A stretch of DNA of 40,602 nt from Candidatus Parvarchaeota archaeon UBA573 (lineage in GTDB: Archaea > Nanobdellota > Nanobdellia > Parvarchaeales > Parvarchaeaceae). A model generated the notes under the pieces. That model had not been told where the DNA came from and ran no database searches. It was given only the letters and a program-made list of their open reading frames with translations. The stretch lies in the NCBI GenBank assembly GCA_002502045.1, contig DAPE01000001.1, positions 1-40,602 on the forward strand, read 5' to 3'. A program made the position numbers and the translations under genes. Positions 7,318 to 15,975 of this stretch are shown here, in pieces (position 1 is the stretch's first letter; every line of letters starts with the position of its first letter).

Positions 7318-7962
7318 ATGATAAAGGAAAATGATTTTGTAATGATAAATTTTGTTGGTAGGATAACAGCTACGAATAGAATATTCGATTTAACGGATAA
7401 AAAAGTCGCTGATCAAGAGAATATAACTGGAGATTATAATTTTTCCCCAGTGCTTGTTATCCCCAGTGGCAATTATGTTTTAAAAGCAATATCTGATTCT
7501 CTAATAGGTAAAAATGTTGGAGATAAATACTCAATCATAGTCCCTCCAAAAGATGGATTCGGTGAGTTTGATAAGAAACTTATAAAGACTTACGGAATTT
7601 CAGTTTTTAGAAGCAATAATATTAATCCCTCCGTAGGAGATATGATATTATTGGATGATAAGATGGCAACAGTTTTAGCAATAAACAGCGGTAGAGTAAT
7701 GGTAAGCTACAATCATCCTCTTGCAGGCAAAGAATTAAAATATGAAATAGAAATCCTCTCTATAATAGAAAATGATATTGACAAATATTCAGCAATATTT
7801 CAGCATTATACTGGTAAAGCACCGGAAAAAGTCGATGTTGATGGGGAAAATATAAAAATATTCACAAAAGAGGAAGCCAAGCCATACATTAAAGATAGTA
7901 TATCTATGGATATAGCCAAATACATAAATAAAAGTCTTAAAACTGATATAATAAACGATTAG
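7318..7962 (+). CDS. FKBP-type peptidyl-prolyl isomerase, SlyD-like
   Basis: A soluble archaeal FKBP of 214 residues. FVMINFVGRI starts the FKBP fold, with KNVGDKYSIIVPPKDGFGEFD as the flap entry. An insert-in-flap chaperone domain follows (about 85-135), and YNHPLAGKELKYEIEIL closes the fold. The last 60 residues form a separate alpha/beta tail seen in long archaeal FKBPs. The D-G-x-x-F-D/S-x-x active-site pattern near the N-terminus is degenerate (RIFDLTDKKVA), so isomerase activity may be low and chaperone action dominant. It sits with alba upstream and ftsZ downstream. Confidence 0.88.
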   Translation: MIKENDFVMINFVGRITATNRIFDLTDKKVADQENITGDYNFSPVLVIPSGNYVLKAISDSLIGKNVGDKYSIIVPPKDGFGEFDKKLIKTYGISVFRSNNINPSVGDMILLDDKMATVLAINSGRVMVSYNHPLAGKELKYEIEILSIIENDIDKYSAIFQHYTGKAPEKVDVDGENIKIFTKEEAKPYIKDSISMDIAKYINKSLKTDIIND

Positions 7963-7967
7963 TAGAT

Positions 7968-7980
7968 ATTTATATATAAT
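7968..7980 (+). promoter_or_regulatory. TATA-like promoter of the ftsZ-secE operon
   Basis: atttatatataat lies 37 bases before the start of ftsZ. A start of transcription near 7998 would leave a short leader that includes the ribosome-binding site at 8000-8004. Confidence 0.5.
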
Positions 7981-7999
7981 CAATACTGATTAATTTATT

Positions 8000-8004
8000 G
8001 AGGT
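8000..8004 (+). promoter_or_regulatory. ribosome-binding site of ftsZ
   Basis: gaggt lies six bases before the ATG at 8011. It is a clear Shine-Dalgarno site in a window where many genes look leaderless, and it fixes the ftsZ start. Confidence 0.6.
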
Positions 8005-8010
8005 AATATT

Positions 8011-9138
8011 ATGGATGATATGCAAATGGATAATTCGCTTAGTCAAGGTATAAAAGGAGTAAAATACGACTCTAGCAAGACAAAAGAGTTTGACAAGTCC
8101 TTAGAAGAATTAATAGCGTCGAGAAGGGCAAATATAAAGGTAGTGGGTGTCGGTGGTTCCGGAAATAATACTCTTAATAGAATGTTTGAAGTTGGAATAA
8201 AAGGTGCTGAATTTATAGCGGTAAACACCGATGCAGCAGATCTTTTGTGTACTCCTGCAGATAAAAAAATACTTATTGGTAAAGAATTAACTAATGGTTT
8301 AGGAGCAGGAGCAGATCCATCAGTTGGAGAAGCAGCAGCAAAAGAGCAAGAACAGGAAATTAAAGAAGCTATTCAAGGTGCAGATCTAGTTTTCATATGT
8401 TGTGGTATGGGTGGTGGAACTGGTACCGGCGCAGCGCCAGTAGTTGCATCCGTTGCTAAAAAAATAAATGCATTAACAATTGCAGTAGTTACTTTACCGT
8501 TTAAAGCTGAGGGTAGAAGAAGAATGAACTCTGCTGTTACCGGTGTCGAAAAACTAAAAAATACAGTAGACACATTAATAACGGTCCCGAATGAAAAATT
8601 AATGGCAATAGCACCAGGCTTGCCTCTTCCTATAGCATTAAAGATAGCAGATGACGTGCTTACAAATGCAGTAAAAGGGATAACTGAATTAATAACTAAA
8701 GCAGGACTTATAAATGTAGATTTTGCAGACGTAAAAAGGATTATGTCCAATGGAGGAGTTGCACTAATAGGAACTGGAGAAAGTGATGCTAAAGATAAAA
8801 AGCTTGAAACAGTAGTAGAAAAAGTTCTTAACAACCCTCTTATAGATGTAGATGTTTCAACTGCAAAAGGAATGCTTATAGACGTGAGTGGTGGGCCTTC
8901 ACTTACACTAGAAGAAGCAAATAAGCTTGTGGATTTGATCGGCCAAAAGTTGCCAGAAGACATAAACATAATTTGGGGCGCGCATATATTCCCTGATTTA
9001 AAGAATACTGTAAAAGTTCTGGCAATAATAACTGGCGTGACCTCTAAACAAATAAGTGGTAAATCTATCGCAGAAGATCAACAGCTTAAGGAAAAGAGAG
9101 AAGTTGAAGATGAATTAGGGATAACCTTTCTAAGTTGA
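8011..9138 (+). CDS. ftsZ: cell-division GTPase FtsZ
   Basis: This tubulin homologue of 375 residues forms the division ring. NIKVVGVGGSGNNTLNRM (near residue 42) starts the nucleotide domain, the tubulin signature GGGTGTGAAP is intact near residues 133-142, and NVDFADVKRIMSNGG contains the T7-loop acidic pair that completes the GTPase site of the next subunit. The C-terminal domain ends with ITGVTSKQI, and a short charged tail follows. The N-terminal extension of about 35 residues is longer than the bacterial one but common in archaeal FtsZ1. It is followed with no gap by secE, the order ftsZ-secE being widespread in archaea. Confidence 0.97.
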   Translation: MDDMQMDNSLSQGIKGVKYDSSKTKEFDKSLEELIASRRANIKVVGVGGSGNNTLNRMFEVGIKGAEFIAVNTDAADLLCTPADKKILIGKELTNGLGAGADPSVGEAAAKEQEQEIKEAIQGADLVFICCGMGGGTGTGAAPVVASVAKKINALTIAVVTLPFKAEGRRRMNSAVTGVEKLKNTVDTLITVPNEKLMAIAPGLPLPIALKIADDVLTNAVKGITELITKAGLINVDFADVKRIMSNGGVALIGTGESDAKDKKLETVVEKVLNNPLIDVDVSTAKGMLIDVSGGPSLTLEEANKLVDLIGQKLPEDINIIWGAHIFPDLKNTVKVLAIITGVTSKQISGKSIAEDQQLKEKREVEDELGITFLS

Positions 9139-9140
9139 TT

Positions 9141-9593
9141 ATGGATGAAAATAAAAGTCTTGCAGATGCTAACTCTGGTAATTTAAATGAGAACGATAAA
9201 GCAAGCAATACAGTAAATCCAGTGGTTAATCCTATAACTGAAGAAAAACCAAAGGAACAAGCTTTAGAAAGTAAAGATACTCAAACTAGTCAAAAGGCGG
9301 CTGTTCAATCTACGGTTACAAGCAGTTCAAATGAAAATCATAAATATGAAAAGCCAAAAGTAAAGAAAAAAAGATTTCATTTATATCATGTTAAAAATCT
9401 ACTTAAAAAAGCACATCCTCTAAATATAAAGGCAAAATTAGAGCATTATAGATTTGAGTACAGTAGAATACTACATTTAGCTAGAAAACCTACAAAGCAG
9501 GAATTTAAAGAACTTTCCATAATGGTTATAATTGGTACGTTTATAATTGGTATATTAGGTTTTATAATACAAATGATAATCCAGGTTATTTAA
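9141..9593 (+). CDS. secE: SecE (Sec61-gamma) with a long N-terminal extension
   Basis: The last 55 residues are a complete archaeal SecE: YSRILHLARKPTKQEFKELS is the amphipathic helix on the membrane surface, followed by one transmembrane helix (IMVIIGTFIIGILGFIIQ). SecE clamps the SecY channel. About 95 residues precede this, first a low-complexity part rich in Asn, Lys, Glu, Ser and Thr (around residues 1-65), then a basic part (KKKRFHLYHVKNLLKKA), for a total of 150 against the usual 55-75 in archaea. I chose the ATG at 9141, two codons after an in-frame TTG that overlaps the ftsZ end. The gene follows ftsZ in the same operon. Confidence 0.88.
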   Translation: MDENKSLADANSGNLNENDKASNTVNPVVNPITEEKPKEQALESKDTQTSQKAAVQSTVTSSSNENHKYEKPKVKKKRFHLYHVKNLLKKAHPLNIKAKLEHYRFEYSRILHLARKPTKQEFKELSIMVIIGTFIIGILGFIIQMIIQVI

Positions 9594-9729
9594 CTTTAAA
9601 TTAATATTCTTCGTCAGTTATATTATTTTTAAGGGATTATATTTGATTTTAGATAGGGCACATATTCTATTAGTATTCTATATAATTACAAATCAGAACC
9701 TATAAATTAATTGAAGTTATTAGGATAAT

Positions 9730-10287
9730 ATGTCACAAGCTTTTAAATTTAAATTAATTCAAGGGAATAGGCAAAAGTGTAATAGTTATAAATTTTCTTC
9801 AAACAAAGAGAATGCAAGCGTTTCAGTCGACAAAAGCGTATTGAATATAGTTGAATTATTTAGAGGAGAAACTCCTAGGGCAAAATTCATAAATGACTCG
9901 CTTAAGCGTGGATTGGGTTTATTTGAAGCAGTATGGATATTCAAGCGGGAATTGCTTGAGTTAAGTATGCATAAAAAGGTTATTGCAAGAGTAACTAGAA
10001 GTTCTATAAAACCTATACATAAACATGCTGGTTTTGTCGAGATAACACAAGAAAGTATAGAGTTCTATAATAAAAAACTTGATAAATCAATTATGAGTAT
10101 AAACAAAAAATCAATATCTGAAATAATTGTTGGTTATGATAAGTTGTTTAAAAAAGAGTTTTATTCCTATTCCCCACCATTACGTTTTGTTTTCAATGGA
10201 AGGACTATTTATCTATTTTTGCGGTTGCCTGGTGAGAAAAAATTTAAAGGCGACGATAAACTTTTTATCGGGCTTATAAGAGATTGA
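9730..10287 (+). CDS. unknown protein upstream of the proton ATPase, possible PH-like domain
   Basis: This 185-residue soluble protein has no membrane segment and I do not recognise a family. The N-terminal half is basic with helical stretches (NIVELFRGETPRAKFINDSL, then GLFEAVWIFKRELLEL). The C-terminal half from about residue 95 alternates beta strands, with GFVEITQESIEFYNKK, KSISEIIVGYDKL and PLRFVFNGRTIYLFLRL. That pattern, including a strand giving a flag-like W/F-x-F and a final strand with small-molecule-like repeats, resembles PH/GRAM-like domains, but this is only a shape argument. It ends 1 bp before the P-type ATPase start, so the two are almost certainly cotranscribed. A TATA-like cctataaatta lies about 25 bases before the ATG. 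Confidence 0.65.
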   Translation: MSQAFKFKLIQGNRQKCNSYKFSSNKENASVSVDKSVLNIVELFRGETPRAKFINDSLKRGLGLFEAVWIFKRELLELSMHKKVIARVTRSSIKPIHKHAGFVEITQESIEFYNKKLDKSIMSINKKSISEIIVGYDKLFKKEFYSYSPPLRFVFNGRTIYLFLRLPGEKKFKGDDKLFIGLIRD

Positions 10288-10288
10288 T

Positions 10289-12703
10289 ATGGCCAAAAGC
10301 GTTGAAATAAACAAAGAAATAGAATTTAGGAAATTATCTTCTAATAAGAATGGGCTTTCTGAAAAAGAAGCGGAAGAAAGGCTGAAAACTTATGGGTATA
10401 ACGAAATAACAAGCAAAAAAGTCAACCCTATAAAAAAATTACTCTTAAAATTCTGGGGCCCGATCCCTTTGATGCTTTTTATTGTAATAATAATGTCAGC
10501 TTTTTTAGGGAGGTATACAGATGCTTACATAGTCATCGGCCTTCTTTTGTTTAATGGCGCTGCAAGTTTTTTTGAGGAATTTAAAGCAGATAACACATTA
10601 GAACTATTAAAGAATAAACTTTCTGTAAACGTAAATGTGCAAAGAGATAATGAATGGAAAAAATTACCTTCTAAATTTCTTGTTCCGGGAGATATAATCA
10701 GAGTAAGAATGGGAGATATAATCCCTGCCGATTGTCTTATAATAGAGGGGGATTACCTTTCAGTTGATCAGTCAATGCTTACGGGAGAATCACTTCCTGT
10801 AGACAAAAACAAAGGAAGTACTTTATTTTCTTCTTCAACTGTAAGAGAAGGAGAAGCAACGGCTTTAGTTTTAAAGACTGGTAAAAACACCTCCTTTGGT
10901 AAAACAGCAGACCTTGTTAGGATAGCTGGTGGAAAAATGCATTTAGAAAATGACATTTTAAGGCTGCTAAAATATCTTATCTATATTGATTTACTACTTA
11001 TTGTCTCTGTTTTTATAACGTCATATCTATCCCATATAAACCTACTTACAATAGTTCCCTTCTCTTTGCTTATTCTCTTAGCCTCTGTTCCCGTAGGTTT
11101 ACCTGCGGCATTTACAGTTGCAATGGCATACGGTACCGAAAGGCTTTCATCAAAGAACATATTAGTTACTAAGCTTGAAGCAATAGAAGAGGCTTCTACA
11201 ATGAATGTAGTTTGTCTTGATAAAACCGGCACAATAACAAGTAATCAGCTTTCAGTTTCTGAGCCATTTGGATATGGCAAGTTCTCAATGGAAGACGTCC
11301 TTTTTTATGGGGCCATAGCATCTAAAAGAGAAGATAATGATGAAATAGACAATGCAATTATAGAGGGACTAAAAAAATACGACACAAAAAATTTAGAATT
11401 AGATTATAAACTGATAAAATTTATTCCTTTTAGCCCTTCTACAAAAATATCTCAAGCAGATATCCTGCTTAATGGAAAGAAAATGTCTGCTATAAAAGGT
11501 TTTCCGGAAATTGTAATAAAAAAATGTGGTTTAGATGCCTCAGAAACAAAGAAAATAAATGCTAAGATAAAAGAAATGTCTTTAAAAGGATATCGTACTA
11601 TAGCAGTCGCCGCTAGATTAAGTGATAAAAAAGCATGGGATTTTGTAGGTATAGTACCGTTAAATGACAAGCCCAGAGAAGATAGTAAAAAACTGATAGA
11701 AGAACTTAAAGGCCTAGGCATAAAAACGAAGATGCTTACTGGGGATAATATCGATACGGCAAAGGAAATAGCTAATGAAGTAGGAATAGGCGATAAAATA
11801 CTTGATGTTAAAACATTAGAGGGTTTAGACGAGAAAACTCTTTCAAAATTAATTATAGAACATGATGGCTTTGCAGGAGTATTTCCAAAGGATAAATATA
11901 CTATAGTAAAGACCTTGCAAGATGCTGGTTACCACGTAGGTATGACCGGAGATGGAGTGAATGATGCTCCTGCATTGAAACAAGCAGAAGTTGGAATAGC
12001 CGTTTCAAATGCTACAGATGTAGCAAAAAGCGCGGCGACAATCGTTTTGACTTCTCCAGGAATAGAACCAATAGTAAATGCTGTAAAAGAAAGTAGGTCT
12101 ATATTTGAGAGAATGATAAGCTACACATTAAACAAAGTAACTAGAATCTTTCAGATAGCATTCTTCCTTTCTATTGCGTTTATAATATTGAGGTTCCTGC
12201 CGATAAAAGCTGTACAACTTATTCTTATGATATTCTTAAATGATATAGGAAGCATAGCTTTGTCAACCGACAAAGAAAGTTACTCTAAGAAACCTGATTC
12301 TTGGGATATAAAAGCGATATTCTATGCTTCGATACTTTTTGGAATAATGGTAATATTTGAGGTGTCTATTCTTGCTTATTTTGGTTTGTTCTATTTCCAC
12401 TTAAATCACGCTTCTTTTGAGACATTTCTATTTGTTGCGTTTATGTTCTCTATAGAGGCGCTTCTTTTGTCGATAAGATCAAGGAAAAGGTTCTTCCACT
12501 CCAGGCCAAGTATACCTGTTTTGCTTCAGATAATTCTGGCAATTACGATAACCGCTATAATAGCGTATTTTGGCGTTTTAATGTCAAGCATAAACCCATA
12601 TTATATCCTATTTATTGGAGTAGTTGCTGTGCTTTTCCTAGTAATTACAGACTACATAAAAGTATTTGCTTATAAAAAAGACAAAGAGTTCTCACTTCTT
12701 TGA
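10289..12703 (+). CDS. plasma-membrane proton-efflux P-type ATPase (class IIIA)
   Basis: An 804-residue P-type ATPase. The cation_ATPase_N region is GLSEKEAEERLKTYGYNEI, the actuator loop has the TGES motif (SMLTGESLPVD), the phosphorylated Asp is in DKTGTIT, and the hinge has MLTGDN and TGDGVNDAPALKQAEVG. The membrane segment LILMIFLNDIGSIALSTD near residue 645 matches the LNDxxxxxxxxD pattern of fungal, plant and archaeal H+ pumps, in contrast to Ca2+ or Na+/K+ pumps. About ten transmembrane helices are visible. In acidophiles such a pump exports protons. The C-terminal regulatory tail of plant pumps is absent. It belongs to an operon with the unknown protein before it and a lipid-kinase-like gene after it. 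Confidence 0.93.
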   Translation: MAKSVEINKEIEFRKLSSNKNGLSEKEAEERLKTYGYNEITSKKVNPIKKLLLKFWGPIPLMLFIVIIMSAFLGRYTDAYIVIGLLLFNGAASFFEEFKADNTLELLKNKLSVNVNVQRDNEWKKLPSKFLVPGDIIRVRMGDIIPADCLIIEGDYLSVDQSMLTGESLPVDKNKGSTLFSSSTVREGEATALVLKTGKNTSFGKTADLVRIAGGKMHLENDILRLLKYLIYIDLLLIVSVFITSYLSHINLLTIVPFSLLILLASVPVGLPAAFTVAMAYGTERLSSKNILVTKLEAIEEASTMNVVCLDKTGTITSNQLSVSEPFGYGKFSMEDVLFYGAIASKREDNDEIDNAIIEGLKKYDTKNLELDYKLIKFIPFSPSTKISQADILLNGKKMSAIKGFPEIVIKKCGLDASETKKINAKIKEMSLKGYRTIAVAARLSDKKAWDFVGIVPLNDKPREDSKKLIEELKGLGIKTKMLTGDNIDTAKEIANEVGIGDKILDVKTLEGLDEKTLSKLIIEHDGFAGVFPKDKYTIVKTLQDAGYHVGMTGDGVNDAPALKQAEVGIAVSNATDVAKSAATIVLTSPGIEPIVNAVKESRSIFERMISYTLNKVTRIFQIAFFLSIAFIILRFLPIKAVQLILMIFLNDIGSIALSTDKESYSKKPDSWDIKAIFYASILFGIMVIFEVSILAYFGLFYFHLNHASFETFLFVAFMFSIEALLLSIRSRKRFFHSRPSIPVLLQIILAITITAIIAYFGVLMSSINPYYILFIGVVAVLFLVITDYIKVFAYKKDKEFSLL

Positions 12704-12707
12704 TACC

Positions 12708-13538
12708 ATGAAAACAAATAGATACTTAATATTCTTATTTTCTTTCTTATTTTCTTACCTAATTTATTTTTTATTTCATAGCTACAATCAATTCTATTAT
12801 GCAGTGCCAATTGCAGTTTTTTCTTCTCTTATTTTATTAACTTATACCTCAGACAGGGAGTATTTTTATTTAGTATTAGCTGGCTTAGCAATATTTGTTT
12901 TTTCCGGGTTAATACCTATAAATTTTTCTCTCCAACTAATATCATTAAGCCTATTAATTCAGTTTTTGCTTAGAAAGGACTTATCATTAAAAACTTCTAA
13001 TTTTAGCAGCAAGCTAGAAATAAGAAGAGATATAGTCCAAATTGTTATAGGCGGGATATCACTATTTGTACTTGTATTTCTCTATAAGCAGCTGCTTTTA
13101 GGGTTAATTCTATTTGGTATACTTGTAGCCCATATTATGCTGGTCTATGGTAAGAAAATTAAAAAATGGTTAAATTTATTAGAAAGAGAAGGCGTAATAT
13201 TTGGTTCTGGAGCCATATCCATGGCGGTCGGCGTTATTTTATTGTTAGGATTAATAAATCATCAAAATTTTCTTTTTTTTAGTATGTTCTCTTTGCTGAT
13301 TTCTGACCCAATTGCTACAATAGCAGGGTTAAAAATAATGAAGAAACATGGGAATAAATCATTTATAGGGAGTGCTGCCTTCTTTATTTCTTCATTAATT
13401 CCTGGAGTAATAATTTTTGGTGTATATGGGATTATTTTTGCTTTTGTATTAATGCTTGCAGAGAGATTTAGCCCAATTGATGATAATGTTTTTATAGCAA
13501 TTATCGCAGTTTTTTTATCGTTTGTTTTTATAATATAG
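12708..13538 (+). CDS. CTP-dependent lipid kinase-like membrane protein (dolichol/phytol kinase family)
   Basis: This 276-residue polytopic membrane protein has about eight hydrophobic segments. The C-terminal 150 residues resemble the CTP-using kinases Sec59/Dgk1/VTE5: RRDIVQIVIGG at the start, LEREGVIFGSGAI, then LLISDPIATIAGLKIMKKHG, KSFIGSAAFF and the end ERFSPIDDNVFI. The D-P/A-A-x-x-x-G, K-S-x-x-G-S and SPIDDN positions are the conserved ones. In archaea this family includes dolichol kinases for N-glycosylation lipid carriers and geranylgeraniol kinases, so either substrate is possible. I used the ATG at 12708, four bases after the ATPase stop, since an earlier in-frame ATG lies inside the ATPase gene. 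CTP synthase lies one gene downstream, which fits a need for CTP. Confidence 0.72.
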   Translation: MKTNRYLIFLFSFLFSYLIYFLFHSYNQFYYAVPIAVFSSLILLTYTSDREYFYLVLAGLAIFVFSGLIPINFSLQLISLSLLIQFLLRKDLSLKTSNFSSKLEIRRDIVQIVIGGISLFVLVFLYKQLLLGLILFGILVAHIMLVYGKKIKKWLNLLEREGVIFGSGAISMAVGVILLLGLINHQNFLFFSMFSLLISDPIATIAGLKIMKKHGNKSFIGSAAFFISSLIPGVIIFGVYGIIFAFVLMLAERFSPIDDNVFIAIIAVFLSFVFII

Positions 13539-13567
13539 TTTAAATATAATAATCTCAATAAAAAGTA

Positions 13568-14203
13568 ATGTCTGGTATCTTTTCAAGTGAACTTTTTGTT
13601 GAATTCTCAACTATACTCATATTTTTATTAACTATCCCACTAGCGGCTTTGATGACTTATAAATTCTTTAAGAAAAAAGGAAAAAGCCAATTAGCTTGGT
13701 CTATTGGACTTTGGCTGTTTGGTGTAGGAGTTTTACTTGAAATTCTTTTTTCATTTGATTTTTATAATGCTTTTTTAATAAAGTTTTATCTTGGGTCAGT
13801 GGCTTTTTTAGTTAGCTTTTTAGCTTTTGGGTCCGCAGGATTACTAAAGAATAAAAAAGTCTTCAATTATTACGGGATATTTTTTATTTTATCAGGAATA
13901 TTTGTTATATATTCTCTTGTAGTTTCTACAATAGGAAATGTACTTACCAATTATGTTGTTTTTGGAGTACTGCCTCTTTTAGTAGTAATCTCTTCATCGG
14001 TAATGACTTTTCCAGCTGCAGGTATGCTTATAGCAGTAGCCGTTATTTCATACAGAAAAACATCAAATAAAAAGATGCTTTCTATTATAGCAGGAGTTAT
14101 AATCGTAAGTGTAGCAGGATCATTGTATATTGCGCATTTTCCAACATTCTTGTATTACTCTGAGTTTATTGGGATATTACTCCTTTGGTTGGGTTTTATT
14201 TAG
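13568..14203 (+). CDS. unknown seven-helix membrane protein
   Basis: This 211-residue protein has seven hydrophobic helices of 17-22 residues, with short loops. The first is FSTILIFLLTIPLAALMTY, and the last ends in GILLLWLGFI at the C-terminus. Basic residues cluster after helix 1 (KFFKKKGK) and before helix 7 (RKTSNKK). I see no catalytic motif, heme ligand pair or transporter signature and do not recognise the family. It follows the lipid-kinase-like gene by 29 bp and may share its transcript. Confidence 0.75.
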   Translation: MSGIFSSELFVEFSTILIFLLTIPLAALMTYKFFKKKGKSQLAWSIGLWLFGVGVLLEILFSFDFYNAFLIKFYLGSVAFLVSFLAFGSAGLLKNKKVFNYYGIFFILSGIFVIYSLVVSTIGNVLTNYVVFGVLPLLVVISSSVMTFPAAGMLIAVAVISYRKTSNKKMLSIIAGVIIVSVAGSLYIAHFPTFLYYSEFIGILLLWLGFI

Positions 14204-14230
14204 TTTTTAGTTGCTAAAAATTTAATAGGA

Positions 14231-14240
14231 AAATATAAAA
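14231..14240 (+). promoter_or_regulatory. TATA-like promoter of the CTP synthase gene
   Basis: aaatataaaa is centred 26 bases before the ATG at 14262, which fits a leaderless transcript and separates pyrG from the membrane-protein genes upstream. Confidence 0.5.
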
Positions 14241-14261
14241 GCTTAAAACAAATTAAATTAA

Positions 14262-15866
14262 ATGCCAGTAAAGTTTATAGTCGTTTTAGGATCAATAATG
14301 AGCGGATTGGGTAAAGGAGTTGTTGCTTCTTCTATAATGAAGATATTAGACATGTACGGTTTTAGAGTTCTACCAATAAAATTTGATGGCTACTTAAATT
14401 ATGACTGTGGTACCATGAATCCGTACCGACATGGTGAAGTTTTTGTATTAGATGACAAAGGAGAAGTAGACATGGATTTTGGTACATATGAACGGTTTCT
14501 TAATAGAAGTCTTACAAGCAGTTCATCTATAACTGGAGGTAAACTTTTTGGTGGCATAATAGAAAAAGAAAGAAAAGGAGAGTATCTAGGAGAGGATGTT
14601 CAGGTTATACCCCACCTTACAAACGATATACAAGGAAAAGTAAAGAGTTTTGCAGAAAAAAATAAGCTGGATTTTGTTGTAATAGAAGTTGGTGGAACAG
14701 TAGGAGATATTGAGAATGGTTATTTTATTGAGGCAATGAGGCAGCTCTCGCTTAAGGAAGAAGTTATATTTATTGATGTTACTTACGTGCCAAGATTAAA
14801 AACTGTCGGTGAACAAAAAAGCAAGCCAACACAGTCAGCTTTTAGAGCTTTAATGGGAATGGGCATAATACCAAATTTTCTTATATGCAGAACAGATGGG
14901 GAAATGAGTGATAGTATTAAAAAAAAGCTTGCGATGTTTACAAGTCTAGATGAAAGTAGAGTTATAAATGATCCTGATATGGATTCTCCGTACCAATTAC
15001 CGCAGTATCTGATAGATCAGGATTTTGACAGGATTCTTTTGCAGGCATTCAATTTACGGAATAAAAAAATAAAATCAGAAAGACTTGAAAAATGGAAGAA
15101 AAATGTAGATAAGATAACAAGCAAAGATGGTAAAGCCGTTATTATAGCAGTAGTAGGAAAATATATAGAATTGAAGGATTCTTATGTAAGCGTTAAAGAA
15201 GCATTAATGCACGCTGCAGGAAAACTATCAATTAATCTAGACATAAAATGGGTAGAATCTGAATTACTTGAAAAATCAGATTCATTAATCCTTCTTCAGG
15301 GAATAAATGGGTTAGTTGTCCCAGGTGGGTTTGGAAAAAGAGGTGTAGAGGGCATAATAAATGCAATAGAATACGCTAGAAAGAATAGTATACCTTACTT
15401 GGGATTATGTTTAGGGATGCAGCTAATGGCTGTAGAATTTGCAAGGAATGTGTGCAATTTAAAACGAGCAAATTCGACAGAGTTTGATCCGCATACAAAA
15501 TATAATATAATTGATATCCTACCTTCACAGTTATCCGTAAAGCAGAAAGGTGGCACAATGCGTTTAGGTGCATGGGATATGCTCATAAATGATAAGAAAT
15601 CAATAGCCTTTTCTTCTTATCATAAGAAAGTAGTATCAGAAAGACACAGGCACAGGTACGAGCTTAACAACAAATTTAGGAAAGTTCTTGAAAAGAATGG
15701 GCTAAAGATAACGGCAACGACTAAAGACAATAAATTAGCTGAAATAATAGAGTGGTCAAGTGGTTTTGGTATTGCTACACAGGCCCATCCTGAACTAAAA
15801 TCAAGGATAGAATCTCCTGCTCCACTATTTTTGTCTTTTTTGAATGCTGCGAAGAACAATAGTTAA
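14262..15866 (+). CDS. pyrG: CTP synthase
   Basis: It makes CTP from UTP, ATP and glutamine. The synthetase domain begins KFIVVLGSIMSGLGKGVVAS with the nucleotide loop, followed by the family block CGTMNPYRHGEVFVLDDKGE and the Mg-binding Glu in VEVGG-like VIEVGGTVGDIENGYF. The glutamine amidotransferase domain (from about residue 290) has the nucleophile elbow LGLCLGMQL and the His-Glu pair in AQAHPE. Length is 534 residues, close to normal. Some positions differ from the consensus: IKFDGYLNYDCG stands for the usual KxDPYxNxDxG, so a proline before the Tyr is missing. The first 20 residues are one strand and loop, so no shorter start is possible. Confidence 0.96.
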   Translation: MPVKFIVVLGSIMSGLGKGVVASSIMKILDMYGFRVLPIKFDGYLNYDCGTMNPYRHGEVFVLDDKGEVDMDFGTYERFLNRSLTSSSSITGGKLFGGIIEKERKGEYLGEDVQVIPHLTNDIQGKVKSFAEKNKLDFVVIEVGGTVGDIENGYFIEAMRQLSLKEEVIFIDVTYVPRLKTVGEQKSKPTQSAFRALMGMGIIPNFLICRTDGEMSDSIKKKLAMFTSLDESRVINDPDMDSPYQLPQYLIDQDFDRILLQAFNLRNKKIKSERLEKWKKNVDKITSKDGKAVIIAVVGKYIELKDSYVSVKEALMHAAGKLSINLDIKWVESELLEKSDSLILLQGINGLVVPGGFGKRGVEGIINAIEYARKNSIPYLGLCLGMQLMAVEFARNVCNLKRANSTEFDPHTKYNIIDILPSQLSVKQKGGTMRLGAWDMLINDKKSIAFSSYHKKVVSERHRHRYELNNKFRKVLEKNGLKITATTKDNKLAEIIEWSSGFGIATQAHPELKSRIESPAPLFLSFLNAAKNNS

Positions 15867-15875
15867 CTTTATAAG
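15867..15875 (+). promoter_or_regulatory. TATA-like promoter of the cysteine-rich microprotein
   Basis: ctttataag starts directly after the pyrG stop and is centred 27 bases before the ATG at 15898. This is the spacing seen for other leaderless genes here and is main support for the tiny gene being real. Confidence 0.55.
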
Positions 15876-15897
15876 ATAAGAGTTTGCTTTAAATAAT

Positions 15898-15966
15898 ATG
15901 GCAGAAGAAGAAAACAAAGAAAAATGTGGATGCGGATGCGACTGTGGTTGTGGATGCTCTGATTAA
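15898..15966 (+). CDS. 22-residue cysteine-rich microprotein
   Basis: ATG to TAA gives 22 residues: an acidic/basic head (MAEEENKEK) and then CGCGCDCGCGC followed by SD. Six cysteines at residues 10, 12, 14, 16, 18 and 20 alternate with Gly or Asp. The gene has its own TATA-like element at the usual distance and an inverted repeat plus T run after the stop. The pattern suggests a metal-binding peptide (metallothionein-like, for Cu, Zn, As or similar) or a cysteine-rich precursor; both are inference. I know no family with exactly this spacing. It is too short for normal gene callers. The alternation of tgt/tgc and gga/ggt codons argues against a simple nucleotide repeat. Confidence 0.65.
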   Translation: MAEEENKEKCGCGCDCGCGCSD

Positions 15967-15975
15967 GTAATAATC

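Noticed and set aside
8373..8969. A 198-codon open frame on the minus strand inside ftsZ
   Set aside because: It is the antisense shadow of the conserved FtsZ coding sequence, with Ser/Thr/Phe-rich low-complexity translation and no domain.
9135..9140. TTG start of secE overlapping the ftsZ stop
   Set aside because: An ATG two codons later (9141) is a better start; the TTG has no stronger ribosome-binding site and is not needed to make the SecE core.
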